NCBI RefSeq assembly: GCF_036898825.1
Contig: NZ_JARUND010000001.1
Span: forward strand, 2,790,001-2,854,000
Reading direction: 5' to 3'
Origin: Streptomyces sp. B21-083
GTDB lineage: Bacteria > Actinomycetota > Actinomycetes > Streptomycetales > Streptomycetaceae
Length of the DNA stretch: 64,000 bases
Shown here: in pieces, positions 1-9,162 of the stretch
Layout: each line of letters starts with the position of its first letter
How positions within the stretch are numbered: the stretch's first letter is position 1
The notes under the pieces: model-generated
What the model was told of the DNA's origin: nothing
Seen by the model: only the letters and a program-made list of their open reading frames with translations
The model's database searches: none
Translations under genes and position numbers: made by a program

Positions 1-355
1 CGATGAACGTCTCGACGGGCAGCTCGGGCATCGCGAGACGGCGCGCGGAGTGCTGGAAGCGCAGGGCGTTCTTCTCCGGGCGGAAGGTGGCGACGGAGCC
101 GTCGGGCCGACGGTAGGCCTTGAGGCCCTCGAAGATCTCCTGCGCGTAGTGCAGGGTCATGTTCGCGGGGTCGATGGAGAGCGGGCCGTACGGGACGAGC
201 TGGCCGTCGTGCCAGCCGCGGCCCTCGGTCCACCGGATCGTCACCATGTGGTCGGTGAAGTGGCGGCCGAAGCCGGGGCTGGCCAGGATCGCCTCGCGCT
301 CCGCGCCGGAAAGTGGCGAGGCCGAGGGCTTGAGCTCGATCGTGGGCGTCGTCAT
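1..355 (-). CDS. ilvE: Branched-chain amino acid aminotransferase IlvE, N-terminal part (gene runs off the left edge)
   Basis: The last step of Ile, Leu and Val synthesis: PLP-dependent transfer of the amino group from glutamate to the branched-chain keto acids, in the cytoplasm. The visible 118 codons start [11 protein letters not shown] and include the family stretches [19 protein letters not shown] and [14 protein letters not shown]. The last is typical of the class IV fold before the PLP lysine, which lies beyond the window. The ATG at 355 has a GAAGGA ribosome site about 10 nt upstream. leuB lies upstream on the same strand but is separated by a terminator and a probable ilvE promoter, so the two are likely transcribed separately. 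Confidence 0.93.
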   Translation of the reverse strand, partial: MTTPTIELKPSASPLSGAEREAILASPGFGRHFTDHMVTIRWTEGRGWHDGQLVPYGPLSIDPANMTLHYAQEIFEGLKAYRRPDGSVATFRPEKNALRFQHSARRLAMPELPVETFI

Positions 356-383
356 GAGTGGGTGTCCTTCACCGGTTTCGTGT

Positions 384-413
384 GTGACGGGCCGCGCGCC
401 CCACGCCCGTCAC
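384..413 (-). other. Leader hairpin in the ilvE 5' untranslated region
   Basis: A perfect 9-bp inverted repeat (GTGACGGGC and GCCCGTCAC, spacer 12 nt) lies about 30 nt upstream of the ilvE start, inside the predicted leader. No U-run follows, so it does not look like an intrinsic attenuator. It could affect translation or mRNA stability; this is inference. Confidence 0.4.
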
Positions 414-467
414 CAGTGATGGTGTTAGGACGTCCGAGCATTCCCTCGGTCCGTGGCTCCGCGTTCG

Positions 468-496
468 ATTATCGCGCGAAGGGGGCCATGGACGAA
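468..496 (-). promoter_or_regulatory. Candidate ilvE promoter
   Basis: On the minus strand a GATAAT box (468-473) is preceded after a 17-nt spacer by TTCGTC (491-496). The -10 is a good vegetative match; the -35 is weak. It would give a leader of roughly 100 nt that contains the hairpin at 384-413. Confidence 0.4.
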
Positions 497-550
497 AAGG
501 GCGTGAATGCGACCCAGGGGATGATGGTGACACCCGGCGGGGACATAAGA

Positions 551-586
551 GAAGCCGCCGGGTGCGGTATGCGACCCGGCGGCTTC
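551..586 (-). terminator. Terminator hairpin downstream of leuB
   Basis: A perfect 13-bp stem (GAAGCCGCCGGGT with its complement) and a 10-nt loop begin 25 nt after the leuB stop. There is no U-run, as is usual for Streptomyces terminators. It separates leuB from ilvE. Confidence 0.75.
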
Positions 587-611
587 GAAACTTTTCGAGT
601 GAGCCCGCGGG

Positions 612-1652
612 TCAGCCGGCTACTCGTACGGCGAGGGCGTCGCCGATCTCTTCGGTCGTACGGGTCGTGGTGCCGCGCTCGGCCAGGTCGGCGGTGACGG
701 CGTCCTCGATGCGGACGGCCTCCGTCTCGTAGCCGAGGTGGCGCAGCAGAAGGGCGACGGACAGCACGGTGGCGCTGGGGTCGGCCTTGCCCTGACCGGC
801 GATGTCCGGGGCCGAACCGTGGACGGGCTCGAACATCGAGGGGTACTCACCGGACGGGTTGATGTTCCCGCTCGCGGCGACGCCGATGCCGCCGGAGACG
901 GCCGCGGCGAGGTCGGTGATGATGTCGCCGAACAGGTTGTCGGTGACGATCACGTCGAAGCGCTCGGGCTGCGTGACGAGGTAGATCGTCGCCGCGTCCA
1001 CGTGCATGTACTCGGTGGTGACGTCGGGGAACTCCTGGCCCACCGTGTTGAAGATGTCCGTCCACAGGTGACCGGCGTGCACAAGCACGTTGTTCTTGTG
1101 GACGAGCGCCAGCTTCTTGCGGGGGCGGGCCTGGGCGCGGGCGTAGGCGTCGCGGACGACTCGCTCGATGCCGAAGGCGGTGTTCAGGGACACCTCGGTG
1201 GCGACCGCGTGCGGGGTGCCCTGGCGGATGGTGCCGCCATTGCCGGTGTACGGGCCCTCGGTGCCCTCGCGGACGACCACGAAGTCGATCGCGGGCTGTC
1301 CGGCCAGCGGGGTGGCGACACCCGGGAGGAGCTTCGACGGACGCAGGTTGACGTGGTGGTCGAAGGCGAAGCGGAGCTTCAGCAGGAAGCCGCGCTCCAG
1401 GACGCCGGAGGGCACGCTCGGGTCACCGATCGCGCCGAGCAGGATGGCGTCGTGCTTCTTGAGGGCGTCCAGGTCGGCGGCGGTGAGGGTCTCACCGGTG
1501 GCGTGGTAGCGCCGGGCGCCGAAGTCGAACTCCTTGGTCTCCAGCTTCACATCCTGCGGAAGGACGGCGGAGAGCACCTTCAGCCCCTGGGCCACGACCT
1601 CCTGGCCGATGCCGTCACCGGGAATCACTGCGAGATTGAGGCTGCGAGACAT
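612..1652 (-). CDS. leuB: 3-isopropylmalate dehydrogenase LeuB
   Basis: Oxidises and decarboxylates 3-isopropylmalate to 2-oxoisocaproate with NAD+ in leucine synthesis. The 346-residue protein begins [16 protein letters not shown] and keeps the isocitrate/isopropylmalate dehydrogenase core: the arginines of [24 protein letters not shown], the lysine of LVHKNNVL, the metal-binding [11 protein letters not shown] segment and the NAD-site stretch [13 protein letters not shown]. Length is normal for the short actinobacterial form. It is followed by a strong hairpin and then ilvE on the same strand. Confidence 0.96.
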   Translation of the reverse strand: MSRSLNLAVIPGDGIGQEVVAQGLKVLSAVLPQDVKLETKEFDFGARRYHATGETLTAADLDALKKHDAILLGAIGDPSVPSGVLERGFLLKLRFAFDHHVNLRPSKLLPGVATPLAGQPAIDFVVVREGTEGPYTGNGGTIRQGTPHAVATEVSLNTAFGIERVVRDAYARAQARPRKKLALVHKNNVLVHAGHLWTDIFNTVGQEFPDVTTEYMHVDAATIYLVTQPERFDVIVTDNLFGDIITDLAAAVSGGIGVAASGNINPSGEYPSMFEPVHGSAPDIAGQGKADPSATVLSVALLLRHLGYETEAVRIEDAVTADLAERGTTTRTTEEIGDALAVRVAG

Positions 1653-1804
1653 ACCCGCACCGTACCCCTGGTCCCATGGGATGACATGCCTTGTCCGCGA
1701 TACGGACAGTGCCGGGACAGGGCACGCACGGCACCGTCCGCTCTTCGACCGGCGTTCACCTGCACGTATGGCGGACGTTGGGAATTACTGGGAAGTTCCC
1801 ACCC

Positions 1805-3373
1805 ATGGACAGTCCTCCGGACACCCCCGACGTCGGCATTCCGCCTCAGCTGGCCCGCCGGATGAGCATGGCGGAGCAGTACGAGTATCTGCGGACGAGG
1901 CTCATCCGGCGCCGCGCGCTGGTGACGGCGGGCGCGCTGGCCGGCGGCGGCCTGCTGACCGGGTGTTCGTCGAGCACGGGTACGGCGAATCCCGCGACCA
2001 GCAAGGTCCCCGGTTCCGCCGTCACGCCCTTCGGCCGCCATCTCGCCTTCGGCGCCGACCCGAAGACGCAGATGCGGATCTCCTGGCAGGTCCCGTTCGC
2101 GGTCCGGAAGCCGTACGTCCGCGTCGGGCCGACGCCCGGCGACCTGAGCCGCCGCATCGAGGCCGAGGTCCGCCCGCTGCACACGCCGGGCCTGCCGGGC
2201 GTACGCCTCGACCTGGACCAGTACTACGTGCACGCGGCCCTCGACGGACTGCGCCCCGGGACGACGTACTACTACGGCGTCGGCCACGAGGGCTTCGACC
2301 CGGCGTCCCGCGCGCACAGCCCCACCCTCGCCACGTTTCGCACCGCACCCGCGACCGCCCCCGCGAGCTTCGTGTTCACGGCCTTCGGCGACCAGGGCGT
2401 CACCCCCGACGCCGTGGCCAACGACCGGGTGCTCCTGGGCCGGAACCCCGCCTTCCACCTGCACGCGGGAGACATCTGCTACGCGGACGTCACCGGCCAC
2501 GGCGAGAAGTCGGACGGCTACGACCCGACCGCCTGGGACCTGTTCCTGAAGCAGACGGAGACGGTCGCGAGGTCGGTGCCGTGGATGGTGACGACCGGCA
2601 ACCACGACATGGAGGCCTGGTACTCACCGAACGGGTACGGCGGCCAGTCGGCCCGCTGGTCACTGCCGGACAACGGGTTCGACGCCGACAACACCCCGGG
2701 CGCCTACTCGTTCACGTACGGCAACGTCGGCGTCGTGGCGCTGGACGCGAACGACGTGTCGTACGAGATCCCCGCGAACTTCGGGCACACGGACGGCCGT
2801 CAGACGGCGTGGCTGGACCGGCGGCTGGCCGAGCTGCGCGCGTCGGACGCGATCGACTTCGTCGTGGTCTTCTTCCACCACTGCACGTACTCGACGTCCA
2901 GCCACGCCTCCGACGGCGGCGTACGGGACGCGTGGCTGCCGCTGTTCGACAAGCACCAGGTGGACCTGGTGATCAACGGCCACAACCATGTCTACGAGCG
3001 GAGCGACGCCCTCAGGGGCGGCCGGGTGGGCCGGCGGGTGCCGGTCGGCGCGTCGACCGACCCGACGCGGGACGGCACGGTGTACGTCACGGCGGGCGGC
3101 GCGGGCCAGAGCCTGTACGGCTTCCCCTACGGGGTGAAGGACAGCTTCGAGGGAAAGGTCGTCGACCGGGAGTCGGTGGAGACCTACCACTGGACGAAGT
3201 CGCAGGACCGGCACGAGGACACCGTCGAGTGGTCGCGCGTGCGCTACACCGGCTACTCGTTCCTCTCGGTGGAGGCGGCGGCGGGCATACCGGGCACGGC
3301 TCCCCGACTCACGGTCTCCGCGCTGGCGGAGAGTGGGGAGCGCATCGACCACTTCGAGGTGCGGCGCGGATAG
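1805..3373 (+). CDS. Tat-exported purple acid phosphatase-like metallophosphoesterase lipoprotein
   Basis: A 522-residue secreted phosphoesterase. The N-terminus has a twin-arginine signal (RRRALVTAGALAGG) ending in a lipobox-like LLTGC, so the mature protein is probably a Tat-exported lipoprotein. A fibronectin-like purple acid phosphatase N-domain (about residues 75-180) precedes a calcineurin-like phosphoesterase domain with the full metal-ligand set: FGDQG, GDICYAD, GNHD, the FFHH segment and GHNHVYER. It likely hydrolyses phosphate monoesters outside the membrane; the substrate is unknown. The ATG at 1805 was chosen over an upstream in-frame start because it puts the basic signal region near the N-terminus. 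It is divergent from leuB. Confidence 0.86.
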   Translation: MDSPPDTPDVGIPPQLARRMSMAEQYEYLRTRLIRRRALVTAGALAGGGLLTGCSSSTGTANPATSKVPGSAVTPFGRHLAFGADPKTQMRISWQVPFAVRKPYVRVGPTPGDLSRRIEAEVRPLHTPGLPGVRLDLDQYYVHAALDGLRPGTTYYYGVGHEGFDPASRAHSPTLATFRTAPATAPASFVFTAFGDQGVTPDAVANDRVLLGRNPAFHLHAGDICYADVTGHGEKSDGYDPTAWDLFLKQTETVARSVPWMVTTGNHDMEAWYSPNGYGGQSARWSLPDNGFDADNTPGAYSFTYGNVGVVALDANDVSYEIPANFGHTDGRQTAWLDRRLAELRASDAIDFVVVFFHHCTYSTSSHASDGGVRDAWLPLFDKHQVDLVINGHNHVYERSDALRGGRVGRRVPVGASTDPTRDGTVYVTAGGAGQSLYGFPYGVKDSFEGKVVDRESVETYHWTKSQDRHEDTVEWSRVRYTGYSFLSVEAAAGIPGTAPRLTVSALAESGERIDHFEVRRG

Positions 3374-3394
3374 CGAGCAGCCGACGGGCTGCCC

Positions 3395-3526
3395 TCAGTG
3401 ACCTGTCTGGCCGCCGTTGTCCCGGCGGTCGAGGGCGCGCTGTAGGGCTGCGGCGGCGTTCTTGCGGTCGGACTCGCTCGTCGGGGAGACGTGGCGGACT
3501 CGGCGGCGGACGGTCGTCTCGGCCAT
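3395..3526 (-). CDS. 43-residue basic small protein, function unknown
   Basis: A short open frame with an AAGGAG ribosome site about 10 nt before its ATG. The product begins MAETTVRRRVRHVSPTSES and is rich in Arg, Ala and Gln, with no membrane segment or recognised domain. Strong third-position GC and the good ribosome site support coding. It is convergent with the phosphoesterase, stopping 22 nt past that gene's end. The roughly 250 nt upstream of it hold no other gene that I can see. Confidence 0.6.
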   Translation of the reverse strand: MAETTVRRRVRHVSPTSESDRKNAAAALQRALDRRDNGGQTGH

Positions 3527-3782
3527 GGGAAATCGACTCCTTCAAGGAATCCGGGAGTACGGCAAGGGGGGATTCGAGACGCCGGATGGGACGGGGAGCA
3601 GCGGTACCGCAGGGGTTGCCTGCACGGGGTACCGGCTCACGGCCGTCATTCGCCTGGTCTGGCGAGACGTTCGGCTTCTACAAAGTTAGGCGAGGACAGG
3701 GCATCTGTCTCCACAATTACTCGGACTTCCTACTATCTGAGACGGCGGATTGGTCACACGCGGCTGACCTGGCCTTTTGCCG

Positions 3783-4262
3783 TTACATCACGTCGCCGTC
3801 CCGCCAGTCGAAGACCAGCCCCTCCGAGGGATCGAGCGAACCGGCAGCGGCGGGACGGACGAAGACGTTGCCCTCCTCTTCCGGCAGGTGGAGACACCGG
3901 CCGGACCGAGGGCGCTGACCCGCCCCGGCCAGAGCTCCCAGCCCCGGGCCACATAGAGGGCGGAGCCGGCGGCGCTCGCGCACAGCGCGCCGAAGTCGTA
4001 GCCGCCGTCGACGTACCGCTCCAGCGCGCCCATCACCTGCCCGCCGAGGCCGCGGCGGCGGACGTCGGCGCGGACGGCGACCGCTTCCGCATAGCCGACG
4101 CGCAGCCAGCGGCCCCGGTGCAGCGCGCGGCGCATGACGACCGAGCCGTGGGCGAGGAGACCGGTGTCGTCGTGGACCAGGACATGCAGGCCGCCGAGCG
4201 CGTGTTCCCAGTCGTCGCCGGAGAAGTCACCGTCGAAGGCGGCGTCCAGGAGGGCGCGGGCG
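3783..4262 (-). pseudogene. Remnant of an aminoglycoside 2'-N-acetyltransferase (AAC(2')-I-like) gene
   Basis: The minus strand encodes about 150 residues closely resembling the C-terminal four fifths of mycobacterial AAC(2')-Ic (GNAT fold): DWEHALGG, HRGRWLRVGYAEAVAVRAD, YDFGALCASA, LYVARGWELWPG and a terminal DWRDGDVM. The family is about 180 residues; here the first 25-30 are missing. Homology stops abruptly near 4256-4262, where a GH97 remnant begins on the other strand. A single-base frame change near 3895-3900 separates the body from the tail (EEEGNVFVRP onward). Loss of the start plus a frameshift make a functional acetyltransferase unlikely. Confidence 0.82.
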
Positions 4263-4803
4263 GCGAGGAGAAGCGCAACAACACCGCCGAGCAGCTCGCC
4301 TCGCTCCCCTTCACCCGTAACGCGATCGGCTCGATGGACTTCACCCCGGGCGCCTTCCACTGCCCGGGCCGCCCCAACGTGGCCTCCGACGCGGGTGAGT
4401 TGGGCCTGACGGTGCTGTACGAGTCGGGCATCCAGAACCTCTCCGGCACCCCGGAGTCGTACGAGGCCCGCCCCGAGGCCCGCCGCTATCTGGAGCAACT
4501 GCCCCGGCGCTGGGAGGAGACCCGGGCCGCTCCGCCGTACTGGCCCGACGGGCGGCGGACGGGCGTTGGTTCATCGGCGGGACGTTCGCGGGCGCGGCGC
4601 GAACGGCGGACGTGCCGCTGCGCCTCGGCGCCGGCCGCTGGCTGGTGGAGACGGTGACGGACGGTCCGGCGGGGCTGGTGCGCGAGGCACACGCCGTACG
4701 AGGCGGCGCCACGCTCGCCGTACCGGTGGTCGCGGACGGCGGCTTCGCCGCTCTGGCCTGCCGCTGGCAGCCGGGCCGTACGACCTGCGAGAAGGGGGAC
4801 TGA
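4262..4803 (+). pseudogene. Remnant of a glycoside hydrolase family 97 gene (C-terminal part)
   Basis: The plus strand carries the C-terminal part of a GH97 alpha-glucosidase/alpha-galactosidase: LPFTRNAIGSMDFTPGAF, then LTVLYESGIQNL and a C-terminal beta domain (RWFIGGTFAGAARTADVPL to the stop at 4803). GH97 proteins exceed 600 residues; only about 175 remain. The signal peptide, N-domain and catalytic barrel are gone. The frame also changes around 4540-4560, so even the fragment is not one open frame. The 5' break coincides with the 5' break of the oppositely oriented AAC(2') remnant. Confidence 0.78.
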
Positions 4804-4805
4804 CG

Positions 4806-4839
4806 GACGCCGGGCCCGCGTGGGTGCGGGCCCGGCGTC
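4806..4839. terminator. Hairpin between the GH97 remnant and pruA
   Basis: A perfect 14-bp GC-rich stem (GACGCCGGGCCCGC and its complement) with a 6-nt loop lies between two convergent coding directions. It should serve as terminator for pruA (stop at 4856) and formerly for the GH97 gene. Confidence 0.8.
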
Positions 4840-4855
4840 GTTCACCCGTGAGCCG

Positions 4856-6486
4856 TCAGCCCATGTGCGGGTACGTGTGGTCGGTCGGCGCGACGAGGGT
4901 CTCCTTGATGGCGCGGGTCAGGGTCCAGCGCATCAGGTTCTGCGGGGCGCCCGCCTTGTCGTTGGTGCCGGAGGCGCGCCCCCCGCCGAACGGCTGCTGC
5001 CCGACGACCGCGCCGGTCGACTTGTCGTTGATGTAGAAGTTGCCGGCCGCGTAGCGCAGCTTCTCCATCGTGTACGCGGCTGCCGCGCGGTCACCCGAGA
5101 CGACCGCGCCGGTCAGCGCGTAGTCGGACACGGACTCCATCTGGGTCAGCATGGCGTCGTACTTGTCGTCCTCGTAGACGTACACGGCGAGGAACGGGCC
5201 GAAGTACTCGGTGGTGAAGACCGGGTTGGCCGGGTCCGTGCACTCCACGACCGTCGGGCGGACGAAATAGCCGACCGAGTCGTCGTAGGAGCCGCCCGCC
5301 ACGATCGTGCACGTCGGGTCGGATTTCGCCCGGTCGATGGCGGCCTTGTTCTTGGCGAAGGCACGCTCGTCGATGACCGCGCCGACGAAGTTGCTCAGGT
5401 CGGTGACATCACCCATGGTCAGGTGGTCGACCTCGGCGGCGAACTCCTCACGGAAACCGTCGTTCCAGACGGAGGCGGGGATGTAGGCGCGGGAGGTCGC
5501 GCTGCACTTCTGGCCCTGGTACTCGAAGGCGCCCCGCGTGAGCGCCGTCTTGAGGACCGCCCGGTCGGCGCTCGGGTGGGCGACGACGAAGTCCTTGCCG
5601 CCGGTCTCGCCGACGAGCCGCGGATACGAGCGGTACTTCTCGATGTTCGCGCCGACCGTCTTCCACAGGTGCTGGAAGGTCTTCGTGGAACCCGTGAAGT
5701 GGATGCCGGCCAGATCCCGGTGCTCCAGGGCCACCTTGGAGACCTCGATGCCGTCACCGGTGACGAGGTTGATGACGCCCTTGGGAAGCCCGGCCTCCTC
5801 CAGCAGCCGCATGAGGAGAACGGCGGCGTGGGTCTGCGTGGGCGACGGCTTCCACACCACCACGTTGCCCATGAGGGCGGGCGCGGTGGGCAGGTTGCCC
5901 GCGATGGCGGTGAAGTTGAACGGGGTGATCGCGTAGACGAAGCCTTCGAGGGGGCGGTGGTCGAGACGGTTCCAGACGCCCGGGGAGTTGGCGGGCGGCT
6001 GCTCGGCGAGCAGGTCGCGCGCGTACTTGACGTTGAAGCGCCAGAAGTCGACCAGTTCACAGGGACAGTCGATCTCGGCCTGCTGGGCGGTCTTCGACTG
6101 GCCGAGCATGGTGGAGGCGGCGAGGGTCTCGCGCCAGGGGCCGGCCAGCAGTTCGGCGGCGCGCAGGATGATCGCGGCACGGTCGTCGAACGACATCGCG
6201 CGCCAGGCGGGCGCGGCGGCGAGGGCCGCGTCGATCGCGTCCTGGGCGTCCTGCTGGGTGGCGTTGGCGTAGGTGCCGAGGCGGGCCTTGTGGTGGTGCG
6301 GCTGCACGACGTCGAACCGCTCGCCGCCGCCCATGCGCCGCGCGCCGCCGATCGTCATCGGCAGGTCGACGGGGTTCTCGGCGAGTTCCTTGAGCTTGAC
6401 CTCCAGGCGGGCCCGCTCGGGCGACCCGGGGCGTAGCCGTGCACCGGCTCGTTGACGGGGGTGGGGACCTGGGTGACGGCGTCCAT
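4856..6486 (-). CDS. pruA: L-glutamate gamma-semialdehyde (1-pyrroline-5-carboxylate) dehydrogenase, with an apparent 1-nt frameshift near the start
   Basis: Second step of proline catabolism: NAD-dependent oxidation of glutamate semialdehyde to glutamate. The aldehyde dehydrogenase core has the catalytic Glu in LVGETGGKD, the catalytic Cys in YQGQKCSATSRAY and the C-terminal PFGGGRASGTNDKAG. The natural start is the ATG at 6486 (product MDAVTQVPTPVNEP...), preceded by AAGGAG at 9 nt. This frame is lost near 6425-6431, where one base is missing in a CCCCGGGT run; after it the downstream frame reads GSPERARLEV as expected. The span is 1631 nt, one short of 544 codons. Either a sequencing error or a real frameshift; a start further upstream (GTG near 6547) would stay in the downstream frame. 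Confidence 0.85.
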
Positions 6487-6622
6487 GCTTCCGTGACTCC
6501 TTAACTGAGCAAGGGGGGTTGACAACTGTTCGGCGAGGAGCGTGCACGAGGCCGAATTAGCTCGATCGTGTGATGGTCGGCTTCCGGGCTTGTGGAGCTC
6601 TGGGCTGTTTGGGTTAGCGTGA

Positions 6623-6738
6623 CTGTGCGACCTGGGACACCGGGTACAGCGTCAGCGTGCGGGGCCCCTGCTCCACCAGAGGATGGTTCAGGGCCTCCCC
6701 GTCGCCTCTGGCCATACCCACTCGGCCAGGTCGCACAG
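6623..6738. other. Nested inverted repeats in the putA-pruA intergenic region
   Basis: The 401-nt gap between pruA and putA (6487-6887) has no convincing gene. It holds a perfect 13-bp inverted repeat (CTGTGCGACCTGG at 6623-6635 with its complement at 6726-6738) enclosing a 7-bp repeat (CCAGAGG at 6676-6682 and CCTCTGG at 6705-6711). On RNA from either strand this would fold as a long closed arm. It may be a structured leader for pruA, a processing site in a putA-pruA transcript, or a small RNA. Confidence 0.4.
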
Positions 6739-6887
6739 GGAACTGGCCTCCCTCCCGGGATCGGACCACGCACAGGATGCGTGTCGCCACCCGGGGTCGA
6801 GTACGCCGGGGACCAGCTCGCCCAAGACCGTTCGGGGCGCGCGGCTGAACGGACTCACTCCCGCTCAGTCCACAGGAACGGTTGGTC

Positions 6888-7814
6888 TCAGCCCTTGGTG
6901 AGGATCGAGCGTCCGAAGAAGAGGAGGTTGGCGGGTTTCTCGGCCAGCCGGCGCATGAAGTACCCATACCAGTCCGTCCCGTAGGCGGTGTAGACGCGCA
7001 TCCGGTGACCTTCGGCGGCGAGCCGCAGGTGCTCGTCGCTCCTGATCCCGTACAGCATCTGGAACTCGTACTCGTCGGGCTTGCGGCTCGCGCGCCGGGC
7101 GAGTTCCTGGGCGATGGAGATGAGGCGCGGGTCGTGGGACCCGATCATCGGGTACCCCTCGCCGTCCATCAGGATCCTCAGGATGCGGACGTACGCCTTG
7201 TCGGTCTCGGACTTCTGCTGGTAGGCGACCTCGGCGGGCTCCTTGTACGCGCCCTTCACCAGCCGTACGCGGCTGCCGCTCTCGGCGAGGCGGCGGGCGT
7301 CGGCCTCGGTGCGGTACAGGTAGGCCTGGATGACGCAGCCGGTCTGCGGGAAGTCCTTCCGCAGCTCCTCATGGATGGCGAACATCGAGTCGAGGGTGGT
7401 GTGGTCCTCGGCGTCGAGGGTGACCGTCGTGCCGATCGCGGCGGCCGCCTCGACGACGGGCCGGATGTTGGCGAGGGACAGTTCGTGACCGCCCTCCAGC
7501 GCTTGACCGAACAGCGACAGCTTGACGGACATCTCGGCGCGGGTGCCCAGTTCCAGCTCGCCGAGCCGCTCGACCAGCTCCAGATAGGCGTCCCGGGCGT
7601 GGGCGGCCTGCTCGGGGGTGGTGATGTCCTCGCCGACCACGTCCAGGGTGACTTCAAGACCCCGGTCGGTGAGGTCCTGGACGATCGGTACGACGTCGTC
7701 GACCGTCTCGCCGGGGATGAAGCGGTCGACGACCGGCCTGGTCACCGGGGCCGCCGAGATCAGTCGGCGCATCCGGTCGCTGCGTGAGGCGGCGAGAATC
7801 ACGGGACCCAGCAC
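6888..7814 (-). CDS. putA: Proline dehydrogenase PutA (monofunctional)
   Basis: First step of proline catabolism: FAD-dependent oxidation of proline to pyrroline-5-carboxylate, with electrons passed to the quinone pool. The 308-residue protein is the stand-alone actinobacterial form of the PRODH barrel. Visible motifs are SVKLSLFGQ, TLDAEDHTTLD, VRLVKGAYKEP and the C-terminal substrate-site region YGYFMRRLAEKPAN. The GTG at 7814 has GGAGGTG just upstream. It shares a strand with pruA and is divergent from the PucR-type regulator. Confidence 0.94.
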   Translation of the reverse strand: MLGPVILAASRSDRMRRLISAAPVTRPVVDRFIPGETVDDVVPIVQDLTDRGLEVTLDVVGEDITTPEQAAHARDAYLELVERLGELELGTRAEMSVKLSLFGQALEGGHELSLANIRPVVEAAAAIGTTVTLDAEDHTTLDSMFAIHEELRKDFPQTGCVIQAYLYRTEADARRLAESGSRVRLVKGAYKEPAEVAYQQKSETDKAYVRILRILMDGEGYPMIGSHDPRLISIAQELARRASRKPDEYEFQMLYGIRSDEHLRLAAEGHRMRVYTAYGTDWYGYFMRRLAEKPANLLFFGRSILTKG

Positions 7815-7862
7815 GGGGCACCTCCACAAAAGGCCGGTAAACGGAGAACCACCGTGAAACCT

Positions 7863-7898
7863 AGGGATCCCTCCGATCGTGGGCCATCGACAGCTGTC
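7863..7898. promoter_or_regulatory. Two palindromes in the putA/regulator divergent promoter region
   Basis: The 151-nt region between divergent putA and the PucR-type gene contains two perfect 10-bp palindromes, AGGGATCCCT (7863-7872) and GACAGCTGTC (7889-7898), centres 26 nt apart. They are candidate operators for the adjacent regulator; this assignment rests on position and symmetry only. Confidence 0.35.
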
Positions 7899-7965
7899 AC
7901 GCATCCGTGCCCCGGATCTCATACAGATGTCTGAAGGCGGCGGGGGTATGCGGGAGAATGCCCCC

Positions 7966-9162
7966 ATGAGCCAGGCGAGCGGCGACCACCACGGCGACTA
8001 CCAGGAGCTGGTGGACGACATCTCGGAGCTTCTCGGCGCCCCCGCGACGCTGGAGAACCGCGACTTCGAGCTGCTCGCCTTCGGCGCGTACGACAGCGAG
8101 GGCGAACTGGACGCGTCGGCGCTGGACCCCGTCCGCACCCGCTCGATCCTGACCCGGCGCTCGACGTCGGCGGTGCGCGTGTGGTTCGAGGGCTTCGGCA
8201 TCACGCGCGCGAGCGGCCCGGTCCGCATCCCGCCCACCCCGGAGGCGGGGGTGTACCGGGGACGGATCTGTCTCCCCGTACGCCATCGGAGTGTCGTTCT
8301 CGGCTACGTCTGGCTGCTCGACGACGATCCGGGTCCCTCGGCGGAGCAGCTCACGGCGGCCATGGAGGTGACGGAGCGGATCGGCGCGCTGCTGGCGGAC
8401 GACGCGCAGGCGGGGGCCGACCTGACCCGCGAGTTCCGGACGGTGCTGACCGCCGAGCGGGGCTGGCAGCGGGACATGGCGGTGGCGGCGCTGCGTACGG
8501 CCCTGGGGGCGCGCGGCGAGGGCCCGCACGCGGTGGTGTGCGTGGCGCCCTGGCCCTCGGCGGATCCGGACGACGCCCCCTCGGCCCGTACGGTGCCGCA
8601 CGCGACGGCGGTGTGCACGGTGCCGTGGGGCACGGCGTCCCAGCACCTGGCGCTGCTGATCCGGCTGCGCGCGACGGACGTGCCCGCTCCGGCGCTCACG
8701 GCGGCGTCAAGGCTGCTGAAGGAGACGGAGGGCGCTGTCGCGGCGGGCGTCGGCGCACCGCGCACCGGCCTCGCCGGTCTGGGCGCCGCCTGGCAGGAGG
8801 CCTCGGCGGCGGCCCGTGCGGCCCTGGCTCAGCCGCACCTCGGCCCGGTCGCGGAGTGGGGCGCCATCGGCCCGTACCGTCTGCTCACGGCGCTGCCCCC
8901 GGACACGGCCCAGGATCCCGCCGTACGCACGCTGCTCGCCCCCGCCCACCAGGAACTGGCCCGCACCGCCGAGGTCTACCTCGACCGCGCGGGCCAGGCG
9001 GGCCGCACCGCGGCGGAACTGGGCATCCACCGCCAGACGCTGTACTACCGCCTGTCCCGGGTGGAGCAGCTGACGGGCCTGGACCTGGACGACGGCGAGG
9101 ACCGCCTGCTGCTGCACATGGCACTGAAGGGCGCGCGGCTCCAGGGCGACCGGCCGGACTAG
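7966..9162 (+). CDS. PucR-family transcriptional regulator, probable proline-utilisation regulator
   Basis: A 398-residue regulator with the PucR C-terminal helix-turn-helix (about residues 335-395: [31 protein letters not shown]). It is preceded by a CdaR-like middle region with the family residues [11 protein letters not shown] and [13 protein letters not shown]. It is divergent from putA with a 151-nt shared promoter region, the arrangement expected of a regulator of putA-pruA; proline-responsive activation is inferred. The ATG at 7966 is preferred to an in-frame ATG at 7948. No clear ribosome site precedes either, so the transcript may be nearly leaderless. The stop overlaps that of the convergent TetR gene by 4 nt. 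Confidence 0.82.
   Translation: MSQASGDHHGDYQELVDDISELLGAPATLENRDFELLAFGAYDSEGELDASALDPVRTRSILTRRSTSAVRVWFEGFGITRASGPVRIPPTPEAGVYRGRICLPVRHRSVVLGYVWLLDDDPGPSAEQLTAAMEVTERIGALLADDAQAGADLTREFRTVLTAERGWQRDMAVAALRTALGARGEGPHAVVCVAPWPSADPDDAPSARTVPHATAVCTVPWGTASQHLALLIRLRATDVPAPALTAASRLLKETEGAVAAGVGAPRTGLAGLGAAWQEASAAARAALAQPHLGPVAEWGAIGPYRLLTALPPDTAQDPAVRTLLAPAHQELARTAEVYLDRAGQAGRTAAELGIHRQTLYYRLSRVEQLTGLDLDDGEDRLLLHMALKGARLQGDRPD

Noticed and set aside
1534..3918. 794-codon plus-strand frame overlapping the phosphoesterase
   Set aside because: Arg/Gly/Pro-rich shadow in another frame of the phosphoesterase gene, with no recognisable domain.
3788..4498. 236-codon minus-strand frame running through the AAC(2') remnant
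   Set aside because: Only the part below about 4262 matches the acetyltransferase; the rest is antisense to the GH97 fragment and the C-terminus is out of frame, so it is a chimeric frame, not a gene.
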